From Gemmatimonadaceae bacterium (GTDB taxonomy: Bacteria; Gemmatimonadota; Gemmatimonadetes; Gemmatimonadales; Gemmatimonadaceae), in NCBI GenBank assembly GCA_025358925.1, contig JANYHT010000050.1:62001-126000 (forward strand): a stretch of DNA of 64,000 nt. Reading direction: 5' to 3'. Under the pieces are notes generated by a model that saw only the letters and a program-made list of their open reading frames with translations, was not told the DNA's origin and searched no databases. Position 1 is the first letter of the stretch, and the number at the start of each line of letters is the position of its first letter. The translations under genes and the position numbers were made by a program. This document shows positions 34,633 to 44,043 of the stretch, in pieces.

Positions 34633-36178
34633 CTAAGGGTTCCGACGCGCAGCGATTGCATCGACAACCAGCGACGTCATCGTCTCGGCAAAGCGACGGG
34701 CGTCAAGGTCGAGCATTGGCTGGGAACACACGCGATCACCATACAGACAACCCACAACATCGCCATCCACGGCAATGGGAAACACCCCGAACTGCGCGAC
34801 GCCGAACGACGCAGCCCAACGAACCTCAACGTCGGTCATCTCCCGGTCGAGGGGCAAGTATAGCGTTTGATGGCCCAGTACCGCAGAAGCGACGGGACCG
34901 CCATCCGTAGCAAGCGGAAAGTCGAGGCGCGTGATCAGCGATTCCACGTCGAGTCCAAAACCGGAGCGTGCGAACAATCGCGTCCGGTCGGCGTTGACGA
35001 CGCACGCGATCACACGATCGAACGGCGCACCGCGGAAGGCCCCTTCGAGCGCGAGCAAGAGCACGGGACCAAGTTCGCGTTCGAACTGGGGGTTAATCCG
35101 ACCCTCCAGTTCTTGCTGCAGGCGCTCGCGCAATTGCTGTGTACCAAGCACCGCGGGCGTCGCCGCTTCTACCGCACGCCACTCACCCGACTCTAGCGGT
35201 GCGACGCCCATCGCACAACGTGCTGCATTCGAAAGCTGTCGCATACGCAATGCCCCGATGGCGACGCGCGCGTTCACAAACAATTCTCGCGTTTCGCTGA
35301 GCGCCGCGTCGACAATGTCACGCACTTGTTCGCGTGTAAGCTTCAGGCGGACGCGATACCGCGCCATCAGTTCATCGACGCCTCTTTGCGCGTCGCGCTC
35401 ATCGAGATCACGACGATAGATGACATTCGTGAGCTCATGACCAAACGAGGTAACCGCACTCTCGTCGGCGTGCATTGCTGCAGCCTGCGCACGCATGCCA
35501 ATCAACACAGATTCCGGCATATCCCAAAATCGCGCAACCAGCTCGCCCAATTCTTCGTAGCGAAATCCGAGCACGTTAAACGCCGCCGCATGATCACTCT
35601 TTCGCTCTTCAAACATCATCGTGTGAATGCGCGCATAATCATGCGGAAAATGACAAGCGATTAATACTTCGCCAAGATTGCGGAACATACCGCAGAGATG
35701 CGCTTCTTCAGGAACACCAAGGCCAAGTCGTAGCGCAATCTCTCGCGCGTGATTCGCCGTGATTCGCCGTGAGAAGCGACAGCAACATCAACTCCTTAAG
35801 GCCAGGCGATTGTCGCTGATAGTTCTCAAACGGCAACAAGCTGCTAGCCAGTTGCCGCACGGTCTTGGCGCCGAGCAGCAGCATAGCGTGTGTCGCGCTC
35901 TGAATCGGACGCGTGCTGCGGCGATAGTGCACGCTGTTTGCCGTGCGAATCACGCTGAGCGTCAGGCTATACTCGCGCAACACCACATTCGCCAAGCGCT
36001 GCAGCGATTGGCCGTCGTCATCCAGCGCCGTGATCGTATCAATGATCTGGCGCGAGAGCGCCGGAAAGTTGCTCCCCTCGCGAATTCGCGCGAGATAGTG
36101 CTGCGCCGGCGCGAGAAAGTCGGCGGCTCCGTCAACGAGTTCACGCGCATCCGGACGGACGGTAGTTCTGATCAGCAT
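34633..36178 (-). pseudogene. HDOD-domain protein gene interrupted by a 10-bp tandem duplication
   Basis: Two minus-strand pieces form one protein. The 5' piece (36178 to 35708) holds the front of an HDOD domain: ANVVLREYSLTLSVIRTAN, ATHAMLLLGAKTVRQLA and LLSLLTANH. The 3' piece resumes in another frame: GMFRNLGEVLIACHFPHDY, then a coiled region and a GAF-like C-terminal domain (about 320-500). Between them GATTCGCCGT is present twice in tandem (35751-35770). Removing one copy restores 1,536 bases (511 residues) and reads TANHAREIALRLGLGVPEE across the junction. HDOD-GAF proteins usually act in signalling. Mutation, phase variation or an assembly error are all possible. The 3' piece could still be translated from ATG 35688. 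Confidence 0.88.
35748..35770. repeat. Tandem 10-bp duplication (2.3 copies)
   Basis: CGT followed by GATTCGCCGT twice gives a 23-base stretch of 10-bp periodicity. The copies are identical. The unit is not a multiple of three, so it shifts the HDOD reading frame. Confidence 0.95.
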
Positions 36179-36281
36179 TCACGGTCGATAAAAGGTCTCC
36201 GTAGCAGTATCGGCAGCCATATGGTGTCACTCAACTCGTCAATGTCACTACATTTCACTCGTACCGATCTCAGGAGATCAC

Positions 36282-36449
36282 ATGACCATGAAAAAGAAGA
36301 ACAACAGCGCCATTCCGGACTTTTCGCGAAAACGACCGGTGGCGGGCGACAAGCCGATTGTGGCAGGCGACAAGACGCACACGCCAAATCCTCGGCAACC
36401 ACAGAAGCCGCCGGCCAAAGCTAAGAATGGCGGGCGCCGCGGTACGTGA
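36282..36449 (+). CDS. Small basic Pro/Lys-rich protein
   Basis: 55 residues from ATG 36282, 5 bases after AGGAG (36272-36276); ATG 36288 is an alternative at 11 bases. The product is strongly basic (MKKKNN start, GGRRGT end). It holds an imperfect internal repeat, RPVAGDK then PIVAGDK, and a proline-rich tail (PRQPQKPPAK). No hydrophobic core is seen, so it is probably disordered; nucleic-acid or ribosome binding would be conceivable. It is divergent from the HDOD gene and followed at once by a strong hairpin. Ribosome-binding site, hairpin and clean frame together support a real gene. Confidence 0.65.
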   Translation: MTMKKKNNSAIPDFSRKRPVAGDKPIVAGDKTHTPNPRQPQKPPAKAKNGGRRGT

Positions 36450-36455
36450 ATCTCG

Positions 36456-36486
36456 CGCGCCTTCACGTAACACTCGTGAAGGCGCG
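36456..36486 (+). terminator. Strong 12-bp hairpin after the small basic-protein gene
   Basis: CGCGCCTTCACG (36456-36467) and CGTGAAGGCGCG (36475-36486) are perfect complements around a 7-base loop, beginning 6 bases after the stop codon. The downstream bases (TGGTGAATACC) lack a T run, so it may stabilise the RNA 3' end as well as terminate. Confidence 0.65.
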
Positions 36487-36602
36487 TGGTGAATACCCAA
36501 TGGCCGTTTCGCCGAGGAGGGCGCGTTTGGTAGCGACGACAAAGGCCGCGAACTCGTGCTCGATGTTGCCGCGCGCAAGTACAGCGCTTGTACTACCGTG
36601 GT

Positions 36603-39455
36603 TCACGGCTTCACCGCACCGGCAGCGCCGGCCCGCCGTGGATCAGCGCCTGCGGTGACAGACTTACCGTCAATCGAGATCGCGGCTCCATAGCCTTCGC
36701 GCAGTTCACCGCGCATGGATACGAAGCTGATGTCGTAGCCGAGCATGCGAAGTTTTGCGATGACGGACGGCGCAAAACCATCTTCCAGTTGGATGTTATA
36801 CGGTGTCGGCGCAGTAGGTGCAGCAGCAGCACCGCCACTGCCAGCGGGAAGAAACCGCGGCAACTCCAACGCTAGTTGTGGATCGAGACCAAAGTCGAGC
36901 GCGCCGATGAGCGTTTCGTACACTGCCGCCGTGATCCACGCGTTGCCAGCGGCTCCAACCGCGAACACTGGCCGTTTTCCCTTAAATGCTATAGTTGGCG
37001 CTAGGGTGCTGCCGTGCCGAGCAAACGGCAATCGCGATCCGTACTGCGTGGGATCCGTGCCATAAGACGTCAGCTTGTCGTTGCTGAGAAAACCGAGTCC
37101 TGGCGTAACATAAAAGTTGCCACCCCACGTACCGAGCGTTTGGGTGACGGCGACGGCGTTTCCTTCGTTATCGGCGACAGTGAATGCAGTTGTACCGGCC
37201 GCGTGGCACACGGTCATTTCGAGCGCGTGCTCCGGTCCGCACGGCGATTCGGCGCGCAGCGTGGCCACAGCATCGCTACGCTCACTCGGTGCCTTTACGG
37301 CGTCGACTGGCTTGATGTTCTTCAAGCACGACAACGTGTCACCGCGCACATCGATTGGGCGCAATGCTTTCTCGGCGTTGAAGCAACCCCAACGCACATG
37401 TGCGGTATCGCGATTTACAATGGGCGCGATGTCAACCGGCCACAATGCGGGGTCGGCGATGCGATTGCGCGAGGACGGCACAAGAAACCACGCGCTGAGC
37501 ATCGCGTGGAGTGTGTTTGCGTCGTCCGTATAATTTGTCGGCTTTGGAAATTGCTCCAGCAAATTGAGACGAGCCACCAATTCGGCCCCACCACTTACGG
37601 GCGGCGCGCTCGAGTAGATGGTGTAGCCGCGATACGTGCCAGACACGGGTTCTCGCTCTGGCGCAAAGTATCGCGCAAGGTCGGACAGCTTCATCGCGTT
37701 GCCCTTCGCGTGCATGTCGTCCACCCACTTTTTCGCCACGTCACCTTTGTAAAAACCGTCTGCGCCATTTTTGGCGATCTGTTCAAGCACCCATGCGAGA
37801 TCGGGATTTCGGAGCGTGTCTCCGGCAACGAGCGGCTGGCCGTCACGAAAGAACAACGCGCGACTGCCTTCGTATTTGGCAAAGTGCTCGCGCTCCGTCG
37901 CCAGCGTGGTCGCAAGTCCTTCACTCACGGCATAACCATTGCGCGCGGCGCGAATTGCGGGCTGTAGCAGCGCACTCCAGGGTACTTTCTTGCTGCCGTA
38001 CTTGAGCCACGCCGCATGCATCCCGCCAACCGTACCCGGTACATTCACCAACACCGGCCCATCCGACGGATACCGACCGTTCTGCAGCAATGAGGTGTTG
38101 GACAGTGGTGCGTCTTCTGGAACGCGGCTCATAAACTCGATGAGTGTCGGCTTGCTCATCGATGCCATGGTGATCACCATCTCTCCGTATCCGCCAACAC
38201 CACTCGCGTCCGGCTCTACAACGCCGAGCGCAAAACTCACGGCGACGGCGGCGTCGACCACGTTGCCGCCGGCGCGCAATATCTCTAAGCCCGCTTCCGT
38301 CGACACCGGATGGGCGCTCGATACGGCAGCACGTCCGGTCGCTGCCACGCGCAGTGGCGGACGATCTTTGAGCATCGCGTAAATATGCGCTTGCAATGCG
38401 TCCTCAGTGGTAGCGGCCATCGCTGCCGGACGATGCTTGCGCTTCACCGCGTCCCATAACGCGAGTCGCGGCGCAGCATCAGAGCTCGAAAAATACAGTT
38501 TCGCCGAACGTTCCCACACGCGATCAAACGCCTCTGCGTTGTGCGCCGTACGATCAAGCAACACCGACACTTTGTACTCGGATGTCGTGCCATCCGGCGC
38601 AACGGGCGCATTCACGAAATACAGCGCGTCTGTACTCAGTGCACGATCGACGGCCGACCGATCGAGCCCGCGATCCGGATCACCATTGTACGCGACGGCC
38701 ACGTCATCCGACTCGGCGATCGCAAGCACGCGTCCGTCCGGCGACCACGCTACGTCGCCATGTCGCGACGACGCGAAATTGGTCCAACGGCCGTTCGGCG
38801 GCACTACAAACACACCGGAGCGCGACGAATACGCGAGTCGATCGCCTGATGGGGACCACGCGATGCGTTCTGCATTTCCATCGCTATTGGCGGTGTTTTC
38901 TGCAGCTGATGCGACGGTGCGCACATAAATGCGACGACCTGTTTCTGTGGCCGAGATAAACGCGATGCGCGCGCCATCAGGCGAGAACTTCGGTGCGCTT
39001 TCCATCTGCTCGCGCGTGGTTAGTCGATGCTCGTGACCACTGGCATCCCGCATCCAGATACGCTGCGCTTGGCCCGCGCCGCGCACGAAGGCGATGCCGC
39101 CATCCGGTGCAACGCTCGGGGATGTTTCTGGTTGTGCGGTCCCGAAAATTCGTTCCGGTGTACCTGCGGTGCCATCAACTGCGATGGTCACGCGCCATAA
39201 GTCGTAATTACCGCTACGATCCGAGGCGAATACGATCGCCGATCCATCGCGCGTCCACACGGGATCTCGGTCCCAGGGTAATCCGCTGGTCACGCGCTGC
39301 ACGGACAAATCGCCGCTGCGCTGTACAAAAATGTCGCCACCAACCGCAAACGCTAATCGGCCATCGGGCGCGTACGACGGACCGCGCGCACCATGCAAGA
39401 GCGCCGAATCAGGTGCGATCTGCAACAGGAGCGCGGCTACTAACGCGATGTGCAC
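36603..39455 (-). CDS. TolB-like propeller fused to gamma-glutamyltransferase
   Basis: 950 residues from GTG 39455, 10 bases after the PPIase stop and preceded by AAGGA. A short signal segment (VHIALVAALLLQIAP) comes first. Propeller blades with the TolB/WD40-like pattern (PSYAPDGRLAFAV, PVWTRDGSAIVFASDRSG, PKFSPDGARIAFIS, IAWSPSGDRLAYSS) occupy about 20-300. The GGT part starts near 365 (AAVSSAHPVSTEAGLEILR, AGGNVVDAAVAVSFALG). Its presumed nucleophile threonine is in AGTTAFTVADNEGNAVA (about 755), with VGAAGNAWITAAV later. Compared with the stand-alone GGT at 11.3 kb, the processing-site context is different. The fused propeller may bind or position the peptide substrate (inference). Confidence 0.85.
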   Translation of the reverse strand: MHIALVAALLLQIAPDSALLHGARGPSYAPDGRLAFAVGGDIFVQRSGDLSVQRVTSGLPWDRDPVWTRDGSAIVFASDRSGNYDLWRVTIAVDGTAGTPERIFGTAQPETSPSVAPDGGIAFVRGAGQAQRIWMRDASGHEHRLTTREQMESAPKFSPDGARIAFISATETGRRIYVRTVASAAENTANSDGNAERIAWSPSGDRLAYSSRSGVFVVPPNGRWTNFASSRHGDVAWSPDGRVLAIAESDDVAVAYNGDPDRGLDRSAVDRALSTDALYFVNAPVAPDGTTSEYKVSVLLDRTAHNAEAFDRVWERSAKLYFSSSDAAPRLALWDAVKRKHRPAAMAATTEDALQAHIYAMLKDRPPLRVAATGRAAVSSAHPVSTEAGLEILRAGGNVVDAAVAVSFALGVVEPDASGVGGYGEMVITMASMSKPTLIEFMSRVPEDAPLSNTSLLQNGRYPSDGPVLVNVPGTVGGMHAAWLKYGSKKVPWSALLQPAIRAARNGYAVSEGLATTLATEREHFAKYEGSRALFFRDGQPLVAGDTLRNPDLAWVLEQIAKNGADGFYKGDVAKKWVDDMHAKGNAMKLSDLARYFAPEREPVSGTYRGYTIYSSAPPVSGGAELVARLNLLEQFPKPTNYTDDANTLHAMLSAWFLVPSSRNRIADPALWPVDIAPIVNRDTAHVRWGCFNAEKALRPIDVRGDTLSCLKNIKPVDAVKAPSERSDAVATLRAESPCGPEHALEMTVCHAAGTTAFTVADNEGNAVAVTQTLGTWGGNFYVTPGLGFLSNDKLTSYGTDPTQYGSRLPFARHGSTLAPTIAFKGKRPVFAVGAAGNAWITAAVYETLIGALDFGLDPQLALELPRFLPAGSGGAAAAPTAPTPYNIQLEDGFAPSVIAKLRMLGYDISFVSMRGELREGYGAAISIDGKSVTAGADPRRAGAAGAVKP

Positions 39456-39465
39456 TGTGCAATCC

Positions 39466-41328
39466 TTATTTAACGGTGGTGGGCTTTCGCACGATGCGAA
39501 TTGATTCGATAACGTCGCCTTCTTGTATTCGATCGACAACATCCATACCATCGGTTACACGCGCAAACACCGTGTATTCGTGATCGAGACGGAAATTGTC
39601 AACGAGATTGATGAAGAGTTGCCCGTCTCCGGTGTCGCGTCCGCGTGTTGAGATTCCAAGCGTACCGCGCACATGCGACAGGAGACCGACTTCGTCACGT
39701 AGGAAGGTGGGCGTGATACCGTCATATTCGTCGGCGCCTGGGCTACCCCCTTGAATGACGAAGTTCGCCACAATACGATGAAATGTGAGTCCCTTGAACG
39801 TCCCACGTTCACTTAATTGCGCGAACGTCGCGACTGTCACCGGCGCATCGTCGGTGAGCAGCTCCAACGTGATTGTGCCCAAATCCTTCATGCGAATAGT
39901 TGCTGTTGCGCCGCGTAGTGCCGAGACGTCGGCATCGGACTGGAGCGGCGCGGGTACGTAGCGCGTCGTTGTCGGCTGCGCGGCGTTGCCCGACTTCTGC
40001 GAAATGATCTTTGCGGCGAGTGCGGCGACCACTGGATCGACGTCAGCGAGCAGTGGGTGTAACGCGGCTACCATGCTTTTGTCATCGACCTCACCAAGCC
40101 GATTGAGCGCCGCAACGCGCGGCTCGCGTACGGTGGCGCGGCCAGTGCGCGTGAAGCGTTGCAGCGAGGCAAGCAGCGGCGATTGAGCATTCGCCAGTGC
40201 AGCGGTACCCTGCAAATGTTCCGCGGCTGCAAATGCGAGACCCGCGTGCGTGCTCATCAGGCCGCGCAGCGCATCGGCGGAAGTCGTCATAGCCGCAATC
40301 GCCACATTCGGTTCACGATCCTTCGCCAACAACGAGAGCGTTTCGCTGTCCTTCAACAGCTTGGCGGCTGTCGCGGCCCATGCGCGCTCCTGCCAGATCT
40401 TCGAGGTTGCCGCTTCGCGCACGTGCGGTTTCGCCGCGTCTGGCGCAACGTTGGCTAACGAAACAAGCGCATGCGCGCGAACGCGCCACGATGCCCCACG
40501 AAGCACCATCGATTCGATCACGCGGGCGTCGCAATTTCGTTGGCCTAACGCATCCGCAACGGCTAGCGTGACCATCTCGCTGGGGTCGTCGACGCTGTTC
40601 ATGAGCCGACCGCAGGTGGCAGCGAGGTGCATGACTTCGTAACGCACGATTGGCGACGCATCGTCGATAAATTGTCGTGTGCCAAGCACTGCCAGGCGGC
40701 GCACCTGCGGACTCGCGTCGCGCAGTGCGATCGCGAAGGTCGTTGAATCGTGATCCCCAGCTGTGTTGAGCGCGAGCAGCCCTAGTTCACGCAATGACTC
40801 GCTCTCGTTATCGCGAATCGCGCGACGTATCGCGATGAGTGTGATTAACGCTGGTTTAGCGGTGCGCGCGTTACGACGAATCAGTGACTCCAACCCTCTC
40901 GCGGCACCAACGCGTGCGTCAACACTCGCGTCGGACAATCCACCCAGCAGGACCGGCTCCGCGTCCGAGAACACACTGCGCGCCGATCGCCCAAGGGATT
41001 CGTAGATCATCGCGCGCACACGACCGCTTTTTTCGGCGGGAAGTAGCGACGCGAACGGGTATGTTGCTCCCATCTGCGCCAGCGCATTTACGGCTTCACG
41101 CCGCACGTCGACATCGGCGGCGATCGTGAGTGGCTCAACGTCGCGCTGCAACGCAGGACGTTCGAGTCGGCCAATCGCACGCACGGCCAATCGCTGGATT
41201 TTCGTGTTCGAACTTTTGAGTGCGGCGACTAACTCCAGCGCGTTGTCCGTACGCACATGTTCCAGCTCGAGAATTCGCCGCTCCGACGGATCTTGCGTGA
41301 GCAACGGCAGCAACAGAAGCCAGATCAT
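39466..41328 (-). CDS. HEAT-repeat protein with C-terminal cyclophilin-type PPIase
   Basis: 620 residues. A short hydrophobic leader (MIWLLLLPLLTQ) suggests export. Alpha-helical HEAT/PBS-like repeats fill about 25-460 (for example QRLAVRAIGRLERPALQRD and DVRREAVNALAQMGA). A cyclophilin domain follows (about 475-620): FHRIVANFVIQGGSP, DEVGLLSHVRGTLGIST, GDGQLFINLVDNFRLDHEYTVF and GMDVVDRI. It would isomerise prolyl bonds of envelope proteins, with the HEAT array as a binding scaffold. The WRIP-type Trp of drug-sensitive cyclophilins is replaced by the bacterial LDHEY motif. It heads a two-gene operon with the propeller-GGT fusion. Confidence 0.92.
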   Translation of the reverse strand: MIWLLLLPLLTQDPSERRILELEHVRTDNALELVAALKSSNTKIQRLAVRAIGRLERPALQRDVEPLTIAADVDVRREAVNALAQMGATYPFASLLPAEKSGRVRAMIYESLGRSARSVFSDAEPVLLGGLSDASVDARVGAARGLESLIRRNARTAKPALITLIAIRRAIRDNESESLRELGLLALNTAGDHDSTTFAIALRDASPQVRRLAVLGTRQFIDDASPIVRYEVMHLAATCGRLMNSVDDPSEMVTLAVADALGQRNCDARVIESMVLRGASWRVRAHALVSLANVAPDAAKPHVREAATSKIWQERAWAATAAKLLKDSETLSLLAKDREPNVAIAAMTTSADALRGLMSTHAGLAFAAAEHLQGTAALANAQSPLLASLQRFTRTGRATVREPRVAALNRLGEVDDKSMVAALHPLLADVDPVVAALAAKIISQKSGNAAQPTTTRYVPAPLQSDADVSALRGATATIRMKDLGTITLELLTDDAPVTVATFAQLSERGTFKGLTFHRIVANFVIQGGSPGADEYDGITPTFLRDEVGLLSHVRGTLGISTRGRDTGDGQLFINLVDNFRLDHEYTVFARVTDGMDVVDRIQEGDVIESIRIVRKPTTVK

Positions 41329-41549
41329 AGGAGAGTCGGGCGCGAGGGAGATACTGGATCGGCTCGATCACGTGCGCGGCACGGTCGAAAGTCAGATGGA
41401 AGAATGGGGAGGCGCCAAGTGACGCGCCAGCATTGTTGGCCTGGCCCGCTCGCCAACCGTTCCGACATCTCCTGCAGCGATCTGTCCACCAACGGCGTTC
41501 TCTCACTGTCGCCGTTGCGGCACCAACCGTCATCTATCACGGAGTTCGC

Positions 41550-43355
41550 ATGTATGTAGTTCGCGCCATTGCGTCATCGCTGCTGCTGGTGGCGATGGCT
41601 GCACCCAATGTGACGTACGGGCAACCGGCCAAGGTAAACGCATTTGGAAATCCCGCGCACATCACCCCAGCGCCGACCACGGCTGCGATCACCGCGCGCG
41701 ATTTACAGATTCGACTGTATCAGTTTGCGGACGACTCGATGCAGGGCCGCCAAGTCGGCCGATTTGGTAACATGAAGGGTACGGACATGATTGCCGCCGA
41801 GGTGAAACGATTGGGTCTCGTGCCCGCAGGTGACAACGGCACGTATTTTCAGGTCCTGCCATATCACGTGCGCAAGTTTACGAATCATTCGCGGCTCACC
41901 GTTGATGGCAATCCGCTCGCGTGGAATACGGAATGGACCGCCGTGCCGGGTGCGCGTGCACCGCGCGCCATCGCCAACGTTGACGTGGTATACGGCGGAG
42001 TCGCCGGTGATAGCAGCACGCTCATTCCTGCAGCGCAGGGAGCCGGAAAGTTTGTCGTGCTGGGCGCGTCTATGCGTGCGCCGCAAGCGAGTGGTCGCGG
42101 TGGTCCCGGTGGTTTTGGCGCACCCCAGTCGTCGCCGTTTCCTGATGCCGTCGCGATCGCGACGGTGGATCTTGATGCGCTGACGCCGACACAGCGCGTC
42201 GCGCTGAATGAGCCAACTGTCGCGTCGTCCGGTGGTGGTGCGCGTGGTGGTCGTGGCGGCGCGGCTGCGAGCGCACCGGTGGATTCGATGACGTTGCTTA
42301 AAGCGCAGCTCGCTGCCATGACACCGCAGGCGGCGATTCGTCTCACGCGAGAGGGCGCTGCGCAGCTGTTCAAGGGCCGTATGATCGAGGCATTGAGCCC
42401 GGGTGCGAAGGGCGCGATGGTCACGGCATCACTGGACTATGTGGAGTTGCCCACTGACTGGGCACGGAACGTCGTTGCGATTATTCCGGGTAGTGACCCT
42501 AAGCTTAAACATCAGTATGTCGCGATCGGCGCACACAACGACCACGTCGGGATGAATGCGCCGGTCGACAAAGATTCCATTCGCGCCTATAACATCGCGA
42601 AAAATCGGTATTTACTTGCGGCGGATATGAAGCAGTTGGCAGCGTCCGGCAAGATGACTGCAGATGGTTACAGAGTGAACATGGACAGTATTCGAAAAAT
42701 ATATCCGAAGCCGCGATTGGATTCGATCAATAACGGGGCGGACGATGATGGGTCGGGTTCGATGGGTGTGCTCGAAATTGCGGAAGCCATAGCGGCTATG
42801 CCAGTGAAGCCCAAGCGCTCGACGCTGTTTGTGTGGCACACGGGTGAGGAGGGCGGATTGGTCGGGTCGGCATTCTTTGTTGCAAATCCGACGGTGTCGT
42901 TGGATTCTGTGGTGGCACAGATCAACATCGATATGATTGGTCGTGGCCGTGCGGAAGATCTGCCGGGTGGTGGACCAGACTACATGGGCGTAGTTGGATC
43001 GTACTTCGATTCGAAGGACCTCGGCGAGACCGTGCAAGCGGTGAATAAGAAACTCGCGAAGCCACTGTCGTTGGACTACAAGTTTGACGATCCGATCGCG
43101 TGGGACGGCTACAATAATATTTATGGTCGAAGCGATCATTTCAACTATGCCAAGTCCGGTGTGCCGATCGCGTTTTTCTTTACCGGCCTGCACGGTGACT
43201 ATCACCAGCGCAGCGACGAACCCGAGTTCATCGACTATCCGCATTATGCGAAGATCGCGAACTACATTCGCGATCTGGTGGTGGAAGTCGGCAATGGCCC
43301 GCGCCCTCGTTTAAACGGTACGAAGCCCGCGAAACCACGCGTCATCACGCCGTAG
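41550..43355 (+). CDS. Secreted M28-family zinc peptidase
   Basis: 601 residues from ATG 41550, 5 bases after GGAG. The signal peptide ends VTYGQ. A PA-like insert and a Gly-rich low-complexity loop (about 180-245, including GGGARGGRGGAAAS) precede the catalytic domain. Zinc and catalytic residues are in GAHNDHVG (about 328), GADDDGSGSMGVLE (about 396), HTGEEGGLVGS (about 430), NIDMIGRG and the terminal His-containing TGLHGDYHQRSDEPE. M28 enzymes are aminopeptidases or carboxypeptidases. Divergent from the HEAT-cyclophilin gene across 221 bases. Confidence 0.92.
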   Translation: MYVVRAIASSLLLVAMAAPNVTYGQPAKVNAFGNPAHITPAPTTAAITARDLQIRLYQFADDSMQGRQVGRFGNMKGTDMIAAEVKRLGLVPAGDNGTYFQVLPYHVRKFTNHSRLTVDGNPLAWNTEWTAVPGARAPRAIANVDVVYGGVAGDSSTLIPAAQGAGKFVVLGASMRAPQASGRGGPGGFGAPQSSPFPDAVAIATVDLDALTPTQRVALNEPTVASSGGGARGGRGGAAASAPVDSMTLLKAQLAAMTPQAAIRLTREGAAQLFKGRMIEALSPGAKGAMVTASLDYVELPTDWARNVVAIIPGSDPKLKHQYVAIGAHNDHVGMNAPVDKDSIRAYNIAKNRYLLAADMKQLAASGKMTADGYRVNMDSIRKIYPKPRLDSINNGADDDGSGSMGVLEIAEAIAAMPVKPKRSTLFVWHTGEEGGLVGSAFFVANPTVSLDSVVAQINIDMIGRGRAEDLPGGGPDYMGVVGSYFDSKDLGETVQAVNKKLAKPLSLDYKFDDPIAWDGYNNIYGRSDHFNYAKSGVPIAFFFTGLHGDYHQRSDEPEFIDYPHYAKIANYIRDLVVEVGNGPRPRLNGTKPAKPRVITP

Positions 43356-43385
43356 TCCGCTGTTGTGTTGGTGCTGGTGTTGCTT

Positions 43386-43418
43386 CAGCGCGCCTGCTTA
43401 TAGCGAAGCGGCGCGCTG
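43386..43418. terminator. Bidirectional terminator between M28 peptidase and PagL-like genes
   Basis: CAGCGCGCC and GGCGCGCTG form a perfect 9-bp stem, extended inside by GCTT/GAAGC with a small bulge and an ATAGC-type loop. TTGTTTGT follows on the + strand. The position between convergent genes supports termination from both sides. Confidence 0.75.
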
Positions 43419-43428
43419 TTGTTTGTCC

Positions 43429-44043
43429 CTATTGCCTGTTCCCTATTCGCGTATAAAACACGTGCGAGTTTATTCCCGGATTTGCGTGTTCCAAACTCGC
43501 GTTCGACAAATGATGCATCGTGTATCCAAAGGCGAGTCGCGTATTGCGCGACGTCTCCCATTGCCGCGATACGCCTGGTGACACGGTAAAAGTGGCGTGG
43601 GTTGCGTTGCTGTACGGGACAACCTTACTGAACCACGCGGCGCCCGAGGTCACGTGGCACAGAGTAGACAGTCGCGGCCGCAGCGGAATCTCTGCTTGCG
43701 CACTCAGCGGCGCGACGCCGAAGCCATAACTGGCGCGGCACGATTTACACGCATCAGCGGCAACGCCTCGATCACCCAGTTCAACGCGCGCACGCTGGAA
43801 CGCAAACAGATCGTGCGTGCACTGCACGCCGATCAGGCGCAGCGAACCGTGAATATTTTCGTTCGCCTTGACCGTATGCGTGCCGACAGAGCCGCCGACC
43901 CAGATATCAAAACCATCAACGCCCGGCAAGCGTTGGAACGACGACGCGGACTGTGCGTGCAGCGGGACGGTACCGCACCGAGTAATCAGCGCGCCCAAAC
44001 CTGCGCGTGCCGACCAACGATTAACCGCGGGTCGCGTGAGGAT
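43429..44043 (-). CDS. Lipid A 3-O-deacylase (PagL)-like outer-membrane enzyme
   Basis: About 204 residues. GYTMHHLSNASL followed by NPGIN matches the PagL active-site block, in which the His and Ser of H-x-S-N are catalytic, and the preceding sequence reads as eight-strand barrel. A leader ending PLHAQ implies export. The start is unclear: the frame is open to a TTG at 44100, but the best ribosome-binding site (AGGAAGGAG, minus strand near 44060-44052) points to an ATC codon at 44043, used here as the boundary. Removal of the 3-acyl chain would modify lipid A. Terminal TCCCTAT repeats overlap its stop region. Confidence 0.72.
   Translation of the reverse strand: MLTRPAVNRWSARAGLGALITRCGTVPLHAQSASSFQRLPGVDGFDIWVGGSVGTHTVKANENIHGSLRLIGVQCTHDLFAFQRARVELGDRGVAADACKSCRASYGFGVAPLSAQAEIPLRPRLSTLCHVTSGAAWFSKVVPYSNATHATFTVSPGVSRQWETSRNTRLAFGYTMHHLSNASLEHANPGINSHVFYTRIGNRQ

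Noticed and set aside
37014-37967. 317-codon plus-strand frame opposite the propeller-GGT fusion
   Set aside because: Antisense of the GGT part; its segments mirror conserved GGT codons.
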